This document shows positions 9,547-17,934 of a stretch of DNA of 64,000 bases, in pieces. Origin of the DNA: Paracoccus aestuarii (GTDB lineage: Bacteria > Pseudomonadota > Alphaproteobacteria > Rhodobacterales > Rhodobacteraceae); the NCBI RefSeq assembly GCF_028553885.1, contig NZ_CP067169.1:1507501-1571500 (forward strand), in the 5' to 3' direction. Position 1 is the stretch's first letter. Each line of letters begins with the position of its first letter. The notes under the pieces were generated by a model. That model saw only the letters and a program-made list of their open reading frames with translations, was not told the DNA's origin and ran no database searches. A program made the position numbers and the translations under genes.

Positions 9547-9903
9547 ATGCAACTGGATATCCTGATGATCGAGGATGAGCCCAACATCGCCGAGGCGGTG
9601 CGCTTCATCCTGTCGCGCGAGGGGTGGCAGGTGGACCTGCATGACGACGGCGCGGGCGGGATCGAGGCGATCGAGGCCGCGCGCCCGCGCCTGGTCATCC
9701 TGGACCTGATGCTGCCCAACCGATCCGGGTCCGAGATCCTGGGCGATCTGCGCGCGGCGGACGACCCGGACCTGGCGGCGACGCCGGTCCTGATGCTGAC
9801 CGCGCGCGGCCAGACCGAGGCCGGGGGCCAGGCCGATGCGGTGCTGGCCAAGCCCTTCGACAATGACGACCTGCGCCGGACGGTGCGCCGGATGCTGGGC
9901 TGA
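9547..9903 (+). CDS. Single-domain response regulator
   Basis: The 118-residue protein is a stand-alone CheY-like receiver. The acidic pocket is Glu9-Asp10-Glu11, the phosphoacceptor is Asp53 (VILDLMLP), the switch Thr is in LMLTARG and the conserved Lys is in LAKPFDN. There is no output domain. Start 9547 follows GGAGGGGGCGG, a strong ribosome site; an upstream in-frame ATG at 9502 lacks one. It overlaps the next small membrane gene by one base and belongs to a module with the transporter-fused histidine kinase, which is its likely partner. Confidence 0.9.
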   Translation: MQLDILMIEDEPNIAEAVRFILSREGWQVDLHDDGAGGIEAIEAARPRLVILDLMLPNRSGSEILGDLRAADDPDLAATPVLMLTARGQTEAGGQADAVLAKPFDNDDLRRTVRRMLG

Positions 9904-10184
9904 TGCCGGACCGGCCGCTGTTTCTGGAACGCGCCTCGTTCCACCGCCGCCGATTGGGCGATGCGGCGCGGGTGCTGCCGGTGCTGACGGCGCTGCTGAT
10001 CCTGGTGCCGGTCTGGTGGATGCCGGCCAGCCTGTCCCATGCGGCGGGGGCGGTGTGGATCTTCGCGCTCTGGGCGGTGCTGATCGCGGCGGTCTGGGCG
10101 CTGCACCGCGCGCTGCTGCGGGCCGAGGCGGCGACCATGCGCGCATCCACCGACCTGCCGCCCGAGGATGTCGATGCCGTTTGA
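9903..10184 (+). CDS. Small two-helix membrane protein of unknown function
   Basis: The 93-residue protein has a basic N-terminus, then two hydrophobic segments (about residues 23-42 and 47-68). The tail is acidic (DLPPEDVDAV). The ATG shares a base with the response-regulator stop, and its last 17 bases overlap the start of the histidine kinase, so it is an integral part of the operon. No family is recognised. The compact position suggests a partner of the sensor kinase in the membrane, which is inference. Confidence 0.7.
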   Translation: MPDRPLFLERASFHRRRLGDAARVLPVLTALLILVPVWWMPASLSHAAGAVWIFALWAVLIAAVWALHRALLRAEAATMRASTDLPPEDVDAV

Positions 10185-12822
10185 GGCGCTTCTGGCGGTC
10201 TGCCTGGGCTATGTCGCGCTGATGTTCGGCGTGGCCTATGCGGCCGATCGCGCGGCCGAGCGTGGCCATGTCCGCTGGCTGGACCATCCGCTGGTCTATA
10301 CGCTGTCGCTGTCGGTCTATTGCTCGGCCTGGACGTTTTATGGCGCGGTCGGCTATGCATCCCGGTCCGGGCTGGAATTCGCGACGATCTATCTGGGGCC
10401 GACGCTGGTCTTCACCGGGGCGTGGTGGGGGCTGCGGCGGTTAGTGCGCGTCGCGCGGATGCATCACGTCACCTCGGTCGCGGACCTGATCTCGGCCCGG
10501 TTCGGCAAATCGAACCGGCTGGCGGGGATCGTGACGCTGATCGCGGTGATCGCCTCGACCCCCTATATCGCGCTGCAGTTGCAATCGGTGCGCCTGTCCT
10601 TCGAGGTCTTCGCCACCGACGCCCCGAACGGGCCCGATGCGGGGGCGATGGGGGGCACCGCGCTGTGGGTGGCGGCGGGGCTGGCGCTGTTCACCATCCT
10701 GTTCGGGACGCGCAATCTGGCCGCCGATGAACGCCACCACGGCGTCGTCACCGCCATCGCGCTGGAGGCGGTGGTCAAGCTGCTGGCCTTCGTGGCCTTG
10801 GGCATCTTCGTCGTCTGGTGGCTGGCGGACGGGCCGGTGGACATGCTGGACCGCATCGCCCGCGCGGCCGAGGATCCGCAGGTGGCGCAGGGCTGGATCC
10901 TGCAGCCCGACCGCTGGACGGCGCTGATCCTGGTCTCGGCCGCGGCCATCCTGACCCTGCCGCGGATGTTCCAGGTCATGGTGGTCGAGGCCGCCGACGA
11001 GGAACGCCTGCATGTCGCGGGCTGGGCCTTTCCGGCCTATCTGTTCGCCATGTCGCTGTTCGTGCTGCCCATCGCGGTGATGGGGCGCGAATTGCTGCCG
11101 GCGGGGGCGAACCCGGATCTCTACGTGCTGACCCTGCCCGCGGCGGCGGGCCAGGACTGGCTGGCGATGCTGGTCTTTCTGGGCGGGTTCTCGGCGGCGA
11201 CCTCGATGGTGGTGGTCTGCGCGATCGCGGTGGCCACGATGGTGTCGAACCACTGGCTGGTGCCGGTCTGGCTGGCCCTGCGGCGCATCCCCTCGGGGGA
11301 CGAGACCGACGATCTGCGCGGCTTCGTGCTGAATGCGCGGCGGGTGGCGATCCTGGCGGTGATGGCGGCGGGCTGGGTCTATCACGAGGCCTCGGGCGGC
11401 ACGGCGGCCTTGGCGGCGATGGGGCTGGTGGCCTTCACCGGCATGGCGCAGGTGCTGCCCGCGATGCTGGGCGGGCTGATGTGGCGGGGCGCCAATCGCA
11501 AGGGCGCCTATGCCGGGATCGGCACGGGGCTGGTCCTGTGGATGGGGCTGCTGTTTCTGCCCTCGGTCGGGCTGGGGGGCGATCTGCCGGTGCCGCCGGG
11601 GGTGGACCCCTGGACGGCGGCGGTGGTTCTGTCGCTGTCGCTGAACACGCTGGCCTTCGTGGGGGTGTCGATCTTCGGCTTTCCCGACCCGGTCGAACGG
11701 CTGCAGGGCCTCAGCTTCGTTTCCGCGGTCGAACCGATCCGCCACAGCCGCATGATGCGCGGCGATGACCGGGCCGAGCCTTTGCTGGCCATGGCGCGCC
11801 GGGTCTGGGGGGCGGATGCGGCGCTGCGCTATTTCCGGGCCGAGGCGCAGGCCCAGGGGAAATCGGGCTATCTTCCCGACCTGACGCCGCGCTTCCTGAC
11901 GCGGCTGGAACGGCGGCTGGCGGGGTCGATCGGTTCGGCCACGGCGCATGCGATGATCGACCGGGTGGCGGGGGGCGTGGCGCTGACCGTGTCCGACCTG
12001 CTGCAGGTCGCCGACGAGGCGCAGCGCGCCAAGGAGGAGACCCAACGCCTCTCCGCCGCGCAGGAGGAGCTGACCCGCACCGCCCGCCAGCTGCGCGAGG
12101 CCAATGACAAGCTGACCGCGCTGTCGGTGCAGAAGGACGCCTTTCTGGGCCAGATCAGCCACGAGCTGCGCACGCCCATGACCTCGGTCCGGGCCTTTTC
12201 CGAGATCCTGAAGGACCCGACCCTGACGCCCGAGGAGCGCGGCCGCTTCGCGGGCATCATCCATGCCGAGGCGGGGCGGCTGACGCGGCTGCTGGACGAC
12301 CTGCTGGACCTGTCGGTGCTGGAAAGCGGGCGGGCGCAGCTGTCGGTCTCGGTCACGAACCTGCATGACCTGATCGGGCGGGCGCTGACCGCCGCATCCG
12401 CCACCCGGTCCGAGCGTCGGTTCCTGATCGACCGCGACATGCCGTCCGAACATCTGGGCCTGATCACCGATGCCGACCGGCTGCTGCAGGTGCTGATCAA
12501 CGTGATCAGCAATGCGCGCAAATATTGCGACGCGGTTCATCCGGTGCTGATCATCCGCGTCCGCAAGCCCGAGGGTGGCGGCGCGATCATCGACATCGTC
12601 GACAATGGCAGCGGCATCGACAGCGGCCGCCAGTCGCTGATCTTCGAGAAATTTGCGCGCCTCAACGATCCCGCACGGGCGGGGGGCGCGGGGCTGGGCC
12701 TGGCCATCTGCCGCGAGATCATGCTGACCCTGGGGGGCGATATCAGCTATCTGCCGGGGCAGGGGGGGGCGGCCTTCCGCATCCAGCTGCCGGCGCGGCC
12801 GCCCTCATCGGGCGGGGATTAA
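10168..12822 (+). CDS. Solute:sodium symporter-fused sensor histidine kinase (CbrA-like)
   Basis: The 884-residue protein has an N-terminal half with about 12-13 membrane segments related to the SSS (sodium:solute symporter) family (YCSAWTFYGAVGYASRSG near residue 50). A coiled-coil linker (about residues 610-655) leads to a HisKA dimerisation domain with phospho-acceptor His665 (QISHELRTPM). The C-terminal HATPase domain shows N (INVISNARK), G1 (DIVDNGSGID) and G2 (GGAGLGLAI) boxes. CbrA-type kinases sense or transport small metabolites such as histidine. It overlaps the small membrane gene and lies downstream of a lone receiver protein. A second ATG six bases downstream could also serve as start. 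Confidence 0.88.
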   Translation: MSMPFEALLAVCLGYVALMFGVAYAADRAAERGHVRWLDHPLVYTLSLSVYCSAWTFYGAVGYASRSGLEFATIYLGPTLVFTGAWWGLRRLVRVARMHHVTSVADLISARFGKSNRLAGIVTLIAVIASTPYIALQLQSVRLSFEVFATDAPNGPDAGAMGGTALWVAAGLALFTILFGTRNLAADERHHGVVTAIALEAVVKLLAFVALGIFVVWWLADGPVDMLDRIARAAEDPQVAQGWILQPDRWTALILVSAAAILTLPRMFQVMVVEAADEERLHVAGWAFPAYLFAMSLFVLPIAVMGRELLPAGANPDLYVLTLPAAAGQDWLAMLVFLGGFSAATSMVVVCAIAVATMVSNHWLVPVWLALRRIPSGDETDDLRGFVLNARRVAILAVMAAGWVYHEASGGTAALAAMGLVAFTGMAQVLPAMLGGLMWRGANRKGAYAGIGTGLVLWMGLLFLPSVGLGGDLPVPPGVDPWTAAVVLSLSLNTLAFVGVSIFGFPDPVERLQGLSFVSAVEPIRHSRMMRGDDRAEPLLAMARRVWGADAALRYFRAEAQAQGKSGYLPDLTPRFLTRLERRLAGSIGSATAHAMIDRVAGGVALTVSDLLQVADEAQRAKEETQRLSAAQEELTRTARQLREANDKLTALSVQKDAFLGQISHELRTPMTSVRAFSEILKDPTLTPEERGRFAGIIHAEAGRLTRLLDDLLDLSVLESGRAQLSVSVTNLHDLIGRALTAASATRSERRFLIDRDMPSEHLGLITDADRLLQVLINVISNARKYCDAVHPVLIIRVRKPEGGGAIIDIVDNGSGIDSGRQSLIFEKFARLNDPARAGGAGLGLAICREIMLTLGGDISYLPGQGGAAFRIQLPARPPSSGGD

Positions 12823-12882
12823 CCCTTTCTCAATGCCGTCGGTGCAGATTGAGGCCATGCGACAGCCTGATTCGGACATGAC

Positions 12883-13997
12883 ATGACCCAAGCCGACACA
12901 CCCGACCAAGGTCCCGGCGATCGTGCCACGGGCGTCCTGCGGCGCATGCTGCATCAGCGGGCGCAGGCCAAGGTGGGGCAGGGCGGCGCGCCGCAACTGC
13001 CCGCGCCGCCGCCGACCACCCCTGCGCGGGCGGCCGCGACCGCGATCGGGCGGGCGGCGGACAGGCTCTATCAGCTGCCCTTGCGGGCGCTGTCGGTGCG
13101 CCCGGGCGCCGTGACCTTGGCCGAACTGCCCGAGATCCTGCCCGAACTGCCCTTGGTCGCGGTGCTGCAGGGGCCGGGCGATCTGCTGGGGGCCATCGTG
13201 CTCTGCCCGCAGGCGGTGGCCGCGCTGGTCGAATGGCAGGCCTTGGGGCGGGTGACGAATCGCGGGCTGGAACGGCGGCGCCCGACGCGCAGCGATGCGA
13301 TGCTCTGCGCCGATTTCATCAATGCCTTCCTGGCCGACCTGCCCGCCGAGATGGAGGGCGTCGAGGGGTTCGAGGCCATCGGCGGCTATCACTTCGTGAC
13401 CCATCTGGACGATCCGCGCCCGCTGACCCTGATGCTGGAGGACCGGCCCTATCGCAGCCTGGATTTCGACCTGGCCATGGGCACGGGCGAGACGCGCGAA
13501 GGCCGCATCCTGCTGGCCCTGCCGCAGCCCGCCCAGGCCAGCCGCCCGCGCCCCGCGGCCCCGGCCATCGCGCCCCCGCCGCCGCCGCCCCCGCCCGCCC
13601 CAGCCTGGCCGAGGCGATGCAGCAGGCCCCGGTCGTGGTGACGGGCATCCTCTGCCGTCGCCGCGTGTCCCTGGCGGAACTGCGCGGCCTGCTGGAGGGG
13701 CGCAGCCTCAGCCTGCCGCGCAGCAGCCTGACCCAGGCCACGCTGGAGACCGCCTGCGGCCAGGTCATCGCCACCGGCAAGTTCGGCGAGGCCGAAGGAT
13801 GCCACGCCATCCGCCTGCGCGACCCTGTGGAGGCCCAGTCCCAGTCCCAGTCCCCCGACACCGCCCCCCCGCCGATTTTCGGTGGCGCGCATGCCCCCGT
13901 GGACCTGTCCCATCCCGATCCCTTCCGCGCCGATGCGGGCTCATCCGACGTGATCGGCTTTGCGACCGGGACCGCCCTGACGCCGCTGAACGGCTAG
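12883..13997 (+). pseudogene. FliM-like flagellar motor switch paralogue, interrupted by a frameshift in a proline-codon run
   Basis: Two overlapping frames together encode one FliM-like protein of about 370 residues. The first frame (12883-13641) holds a CheC/FliM-middle-type domain (SDAMLCADFINAFLAD) and runs into a proline tract. The second frame, from about 13600 to 13997, holds the C-terminal SpoA-like domain (APVVVTGILCRRRVSLAEL). The join lies in CCGCCGCC-type repeats at about 13570-13600. The shift equals a one-base loss in the sequence, so it could be a real mutation, a sequencing error in C-runs, or recoding. No other flagellar gene is in the window. The canonical FliM N-terminal CheY-binding peptide was not found. 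It begins 60 bases after the kinase gene and may belong to that operon. Confidence 0.7.
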
Positions 13998-14012
13998 GAA
14001 CGCGCTTTTCCC

Positions 14013-14041
14013 TTGAATTCCGCGCGTTCCGGCCGCATGTA
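14013..14041 (+). promoter_or_regulatory. Candidate infA promoter
   Basis: TTGAAT (14013-14018) and CATGTA (14036-14041), 17 bases apart, lie 44 bases upstream of the infA ATG in the gap after the FliM-like gene. Confidence 0.35.
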
Positions 14042-14084
14042 ACGGCGGTCCCGAATCTTGCGGGATGATCATGATGGAGTGACC

Positions 14085-14303
14085 ATGGCCAAGGAAGAAA
14101 TGCTCGAATTCCCCGGCGTCGTGAAGGAACTCCTGCCCAATGCGACATTCCGGGTCGAGCTTGAAAACGGCCATGAGATCATTGCACATATGGCAGGAAA
14201 GATGCGCAAGAACCGCATCCGTGTTCTGGCAGGCGACAAGGTGCAGGTGGAAATGAACACCTATGACCTGACCAAGGGGCGGATCAATTACCGCTTCAAG
14301 TAA
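14085..14303 (+). CDS. infA: Translation initiation factor IF-1
   Basis: The 72-residue protein is a full-length IF-1: an OB fold starting [20 protein letters not shown] and ending in the conserved [14 protein letters not shown]-1 binds the ribosomal A site and supports IF-2 and IF-3 in initiation. An in-frame ATG at 14058 was rejected because the family always begins at MAKE, and GGAG precedes 14085. It lies immediately upstream of maf. Confidence 0.97.
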   Translation: MAKEEMLEFPGVVKELLPNATFRVELENGHEIIAHMAGKMRKNRIRVLAGDKVQVEMNTYDLTKGRINYRFK

Positions 14304-14316
14304 GGACGCGCCGCGC

Positions 14317-14889
14317 CTGATCCTGGGGTCGGCCAGCCCGCGACGGCTGGAACTGCTGGCCCAGATCGGGATCGTGCCCTTCGCGCTGCGCCCCGCCGAT
14401 ATCGACGAGACCCCGCGCCGCGCCGAGACGCCGCGCGACTATGTCCGCCGCATGGCCCGCGAAAAGGCCGCCGCGCTGACGCTGTCGCCGGGCGAGGTCG
14501 CGCTGACCGCCGACACCACCGTCGCCGTGGGCCGCCGCATCCTGGGCAAGCCCGCCGACCGGGCCGAGGCCGCCGAATTCATGCGCCTGATGTCGGGCCG
14601 GCGGCATGTCGTGTTGACCGCCGTGGCGCTGCGCCGCGCCGACGGCCTGTCGGAACGTCTGGTCCAGACTTTGGTCCGCATGCGCCCGATCGACGCCGCC
14701 GCGCTGGAGCGCTACCTGGATATCGGCGACTGGCAGGGCAAGGCGGGCGGCTATGCGATCCAGGGGGCGGCCGCGGCCTTCATTCCGTGGATCCAGGGCT
14801 CGTTTTCGGCCGTCGTCGGACTGCCCTTGTCCGAGACCGCCGCCATGCTGGCCGCCGCCGGCATCCATCCCGACGGAGAGATCACATGA
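14317..14889 (+). CDS. maf: Maf-like nucleoside triphosphate pyrophosphatase
   Basis: The protein (about 190 residues from 14317) carries the Maf signature [14 protein letters not shown] at the N-terminus, the catalytic TADTTVAVG region and later [10 protein letters not shown]. Maf pyrophosphatases hydrolyse non-canonical NTPs. The frame is open from 14272 but has no ATG, GTG or TTG before the signature. The usable starts are CTG at 14317, ATT at 14287 overlapping infA, or a GTG at 14374 that would remove the signature. The start is therefore uncertain; 14317 keeps the essential motif. The stop overlaps the next ATG (ATGA). Confidence 0.88.
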   Translation: MILGSASPRRLELLAQIGIVPFALRPADIDETPRRAETPRDYVRRMAREKAAALTLSPGEVALTADTTVAVGRRILGKPADRAEAAEFMRLMSGRRHVVLTAVALRRADGLSERLVQTLVRMRPIDAAALERYLDIGDWQGKAGGYAIQGAAAAFIPWIQGSFSAVVGLPLSETAAMLAAAGIHPDGEIT

Positions 14890-15938
14890 AGGGACGCCAG
14901 GTCATTCTGGGCCAGCTGTTCGGACAGGAGGCCGCCGCCCTGATGCAGGACGGCCAGCTGATCGATCTGATGGTGGCCCCTGACGCCCTGACCCCGCTGG
15001 CCCCCGGCGCGATCTGCCGGGCGCGGACCGACCGTTTCATAAAGGGGCAGGGCGGGGTCTTCCTGCGCCTGCCCGACGGCCGGACCGGCTATCTGCGCGA
15101 CCGCAAGGGCGTGTCCGAGGGCAAGCCGGTCCTGGTCCAGGTCGCGGGTGTCGCCGAGGAGGGCAAGGCGCTTCCCCTGACCACCCGCCTGCTGTTCCGA
15201 GGCCGCCACGCGCTGGTGACGCCGGGTGCGCCGGGGGTCAATGTCTCGCGCCGCATCCGCGACGAGGACCGCCGCGCCGCGCTGGCCGATCTGGGCCGAC
15301 AGGTGCTGGGCCCGCGCGATCACGGCCTGATCCTGCGCAGCGCCGCCGAGGATACCGATGACGACACGATCCGCACCGAGCTACAGGACCTGATCGCCAT
15401 CGCCGACGGCATCTGCGCCGAGACCTCGGGCGGCCCGGAGCGGCTTCTGGACGCCCCCACCCCGTGGGAGCAGGCCTGGATGGATTGGGCCGATCCCGCC
15501 CCCGACGCGATCGAGGAGGGCGATGACAGCTTCGCCCGCTGCGGCGTGCTGGAGGCGGTGGATGCGCTCCTCTCCCCGCGCATCGCGCTGGAGGGGTCGG
15601 GCGACGCCCATATCGAACAGACCCGCGCCTTGGTCGCGATCGACGTGAATACCGGGCCCGACAGTTCCATGGCGGCGGGCCTCAAGGCGAATATCGCCTT
15701 GGCCCGCGACCTGCCGCGCCAATTGGCCCTGCGGGGTCTGGGCGGGCAGGTGGTGGTCGATTTCGCCCCCATGCCCAAGCGCGACCGTGCCACCCTGGAC
15801 CAGGTCCTGCAGGCGGCCTTCCGCAATGCGGGCGGCGAGGCGACACTGATCGGCTGGACCGCGATGGGCCTGTTCGAGCTGACCCGCAAGCGCGACCGTT
15901 TCCCCCTGACGCGCCTGGCCGCGGCGGAGCATGGCTGA
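14886..15938 (+). CDS. Ribonuclease E/G family protein, short form
   Basis: The 350-residue protein matches the catalytic core of RNase E/G. It has an S1-like N-terminal region ([17 protein letters not shown]), then the RNase H/DNase I-like fold with metal-binding aspartate in VAIDVNTG, and [11 protein letters not shown] further on. It lacks the long C-terminal degradosome scaffold of RNase E and is shorter than typical RNase G (about 490 residues). It probably processes rRNA or mRNA 5'-monophosphate ends. The start overlaps the maf stop and it is followed by yacG with a one-base overlap, a conserved alphaproteobacterial order. Confidence 0.85.
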   Translation: MKGRQVILGQLFGQEAAALMQDGQLIDLMVAPDALTPLAPGAICRARTDRFIKGQGGVFLRLPDGRTGYLRDRKGVSEGKPVLVQVAGVAEEGKALPLTTRLLFRGRHALVTPGAPGVNVSRRIRDEDRRAALADLGRQVLGPRDHGLILRSAAEDTDDDTIRTELQDLIAIADGICAETSGGPERLLDAPTPWEQAWMDWADPAPDAIEEGDDSFARCGVLEAVDALLSPRIALEGSGDAHIEQTRALVAIDVNTGPDSSMAAGLKANIALARDLPRQLALRGLGGQVVVDFAPMPKRDRATLDQVLQAAFRNAGGEATLIGWTAMGLFELTRKRDRFPLTRLAAAEHG

Positions 15939-16126
15939 TGGCCTGCCCGATCTGTTCCAAGCCGTCGGTGCCGGCCTATCGCCCCTTCTGTTCCAAGCGC
16001 TGCGCGGATGTGGACCTGGCGAAATGGCTGCGCGGCGACTATGTCATCCCCGGCGCCCCGCTGGAGGATCTGCCCGGCGATGCCGATGCGAAAAACGCGC
16101 CTCCGCGCGATGATTTTCGCGATTAG
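15938..16126 (+). CDS. yacG: DNA gyrase inhibitor / zinc-binding protein YacG
   Basis: The 62-residue protein has the four zinc-binding cysteines of YacG (Cys3, Cys6, Cys18, Cys22; CPICSKP and [11 protein letters not shown]) followed by [13 protein letters not shown]. In E. coli YacG binds GyrB and inhibits gyrase. The ATG shares its first base with the stop of the RNase gene. Confidence 0.92.
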   Translation: MACPICSKPSVPAYRPFCSKRCADVDLAKWLRGDYVIPGAPLEDLPGDADAKNAPPRDDFRD

Positions 16127-16192
16127 GCTCTGGACACGGCCAGGCGCGCTCAGTAAACACCCCCTACCCAAGACGGCCCGCCGTCACACGGG

Positions 16193-16268
16193 GCCCGGAT
16201 AGCTCAGTTGGTAGAGCAGCGGATTGAAAATCCGCGTGTCGGCGGTTCAAATCCGTCTCCGGGCACCA
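16193..16268 (+). tRNA. tRNA-Phe (GAA)
   Basis: The 76-base gene folds as a standard cloverleaf. The acceptor arms are GCCCGGA and TCCGGGC, the D-arm region is GCTCAGTTGGTAGAGC, the anticodon stem-loop is GCGGA-TTGAAAA-TCCGC with anticodon GAA, and the T-arm has GGTTCAAATCC. The discriminator A and encoded CCA end at 16268. Its 3' side borders the decayed mobile segment, consistent with use of the tRNA as an integration site. Confidence 0.97.
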
Positions 16269-16407
16269 TTATTTTGCGACTACCTTCAAGCAGTTACGAA
16301 GTTTTGTCATTGCGGGGATTGGCATCGGTCGATCTTGTCGCGGTTGCCGTGGCACAACGGTGGCACAGGGCGTTTCGCCGTCGCATGAACCCTTCCACAA
16401 CTATCGC

Positions 16408-16635
16408 TCACGTATATGTGACTGAGGTCAGGTAGCGGGCAACATCCGATGTAAAATATCTCGTGATTGACCCGTGGGCGTCAGTCAGCTTGAACTTCTT
16501 CGGAAAGTTCGGACGTTCGCGGGTCCACCGATCTATTGTTGAGCGACTGACACCAAAGAGGCGCTGAAGGTCTGCGTTAGTGCAGAAATGCTTATCATAG
16601 AGCCAACCGGGCAGAAGCTTTTGTTCGTGGTCCAT
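16408..16635 (-). CDS. AlpA-like helix-turn-helix protein (possible excisionase)
   Basis: The 75-residue protein has a MerR/AlpA-type winged helix pattern (TNADLQRLFGVSRSTIDRWTRERPNFPKKFKL), as in phage and island regulators or excisionases. An AAAGGGGAG ribosome site precedes the ATG. Such genes usually sit beside an integrase, but none is visible between it and the tRNA (16269-16407 holds no gene). It is probably a remnant of an integrated element. Codon use is less GC-biased than in neighbouring genes. Confidence 0.7.
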   Translation of the reverse strand: MDHEQKLLPGWLYDKHFCTNADLQRLFGVSRSTIDRWTRERPNFPKKFKLTDAHGSITRYFTSDVARYLTSVTYT

Positions 16636-16675
16636 GAAACTCCCCTTTCATAACTTATAGTGTCGAACTGCATCA

Positions 16676-17840
16676 TCACAGGCTGGGGGAAAAATCATCG
16701 TCTGCCGGGCGTTCCGGCTCGACGGGGTCGAGATCGAAACCGTCATGGCGCCACGCGTTGCCGCCAATCCGGGCCACCATTGCCGGTCCGTCTGCATCGA
16801 TCATGAAGCGGATGGCGTAAGGCCGCTGAGATGTCAGACAGCTCGGCAATGAGGGGCGGCGGGGGATGATCAAGCTGGCTGGCTCGCTGATCTGCGTAGT
16901 AGTTCCGAAGTCCGACATAGGTGGCGGCCGCCTTTGCGAGGCGAAGCTGACGTTCGGCATGGAGTGGCCCATTTTTGTCGCGCAGGTCATGGATGTCCTG
17001 CGGGTCACGAAAGCTGTCGCTGAAGCAAAATCCACCCAGTGGAAGGTGCTTTCGGGTAACGGTATCCTCTATGGTGACACAGTGGGCCGAGACCTCATGA
17101 ACCACGTAGCCGATATCACCGAGGAGCGGGTGCAGCGCGCAAATGAGATCCCCCCGACCATGCACCTCTCCGCGCTCGGCCGCAGCGATGAGCGGATCGA
17201 TCAGGCGAAACAGGCTGTGGCCGTCCAGGCCCGCCCGCAGCGCCTCGGCATGTTCCTTGTGCATCCACGAGGGGAGTTTGAAGAGCCTTGTCCTCAGCGG
17301 GCTCCGCGGATCGATCAGCTCAAGTCGCTTGATCAGGGCCTCTTGCAGCACGTAACGAAAGACCTCGTAACGCTTTTGCGGGGGGAATGGCGTGAATGAT
17401 CTGAGATGCCCGTGTCCATTGATCATGGCGCGGGGCAGGAGGAAGTTGATCTCGAGCCGACCCGTATGCGTATGGCAGTTGGCGAAGACTGGTGGACGGC
17501 ACAGGGTCGGAACACCTGCGTAGGCAGCGTCAAGGATCATCGCGGTGATCAGGCCGGCCTCGCTACGCCAGGCTCCCGCGTTGAAGGCTTCGACATCGAC
17601 CTCCTCTGCAGCGAACGTCGCGGCGAGAGAGAGATACTTCCGCTTAAAAGGAAGCTGCGCCAGGAACTCAGCTATGTCCGTGGGGTCACCCAGCAGGGTT
17701 TCAGGCACTGGCGTCCTGAGAACTGTCGTCTTGCGCCCCGCGAGGTCTTTTAAAACTCCGTGCGCGACCAAATAGTCCACAGCTTTGCGCGGGATGCTAT
17801 CCTCGCAGTCTCCGGAGTATCGAGCCGTCCCGATAATCAT
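16676..17840 (-). pseudogene. Relaxase/mobilization-protein-like gene, probably frameshifted near its 3' end
   Basis: The main frame (17840 down to 16743) encodes 365 residues resembling plasmid relaxases. It has KAVDYLVAHGVLKD near the N-terminus, FKRKYLSLAATFA, and a putative metal-binding HTHTGRLEINFLLPRA around residues 120-135. Proline-rich PHPP-like and DPRSPLRTR segments follow, as in MobA-type proteins. Around 16820-16832 the protein-like signal moves to another frame (RPYAIRFMIDADGPAM...), which ends at 16676. This suggests a frameshift that lengthens the natural product. The ATG overlaps the stop of a truncated upstream gene. Family assignment is by motif resemblance only. Confidence 0.5.
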
Positions 17841-17930
17841 TTCGTCTCGATGATGCGCTGCATCAAAATATGGAGTGCCAGAAGTTCCTCGAAGATATCG
17901 TCGGAGAGCGCCTCCTGCTGCATGATCGCT
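17837..17930 (-). pseudogene. 3' remnant of a gene truncated by the IS66 element
   Basis: About 30 codons (ending ALHILMQRIIETK) remain in frame before a stop that overlaps the relaxase ATG (ATGA on the minus strand). Upstream of about 17935 the sequence becomes antisense IS66 transposase. The position, coupled directly before a relaxase, suggests a relaxosome accessory protein such as MobC. The fragment is too short to prove it. Confidence 0.4.
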
Positions 17931-17934
17931 CGGG

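Noticed and set aside
10441..12540. Long minus-strand open frame opposite the histidine kinase
   Set aside because: Same GC-shadow effect; the plus-strand kinase has all catalytic motifs.
16208..16435. Plus-strand open frame covering tRNA-Phe
   Set aside because: It runs through the tRNA gene and has no protein signature.
16866..17399. Plus-strand frame of 177 codons inside the mobile segment
   Set aside because: Antisense to the relaxase-like gene, which has the more protein-like sequence and motif.
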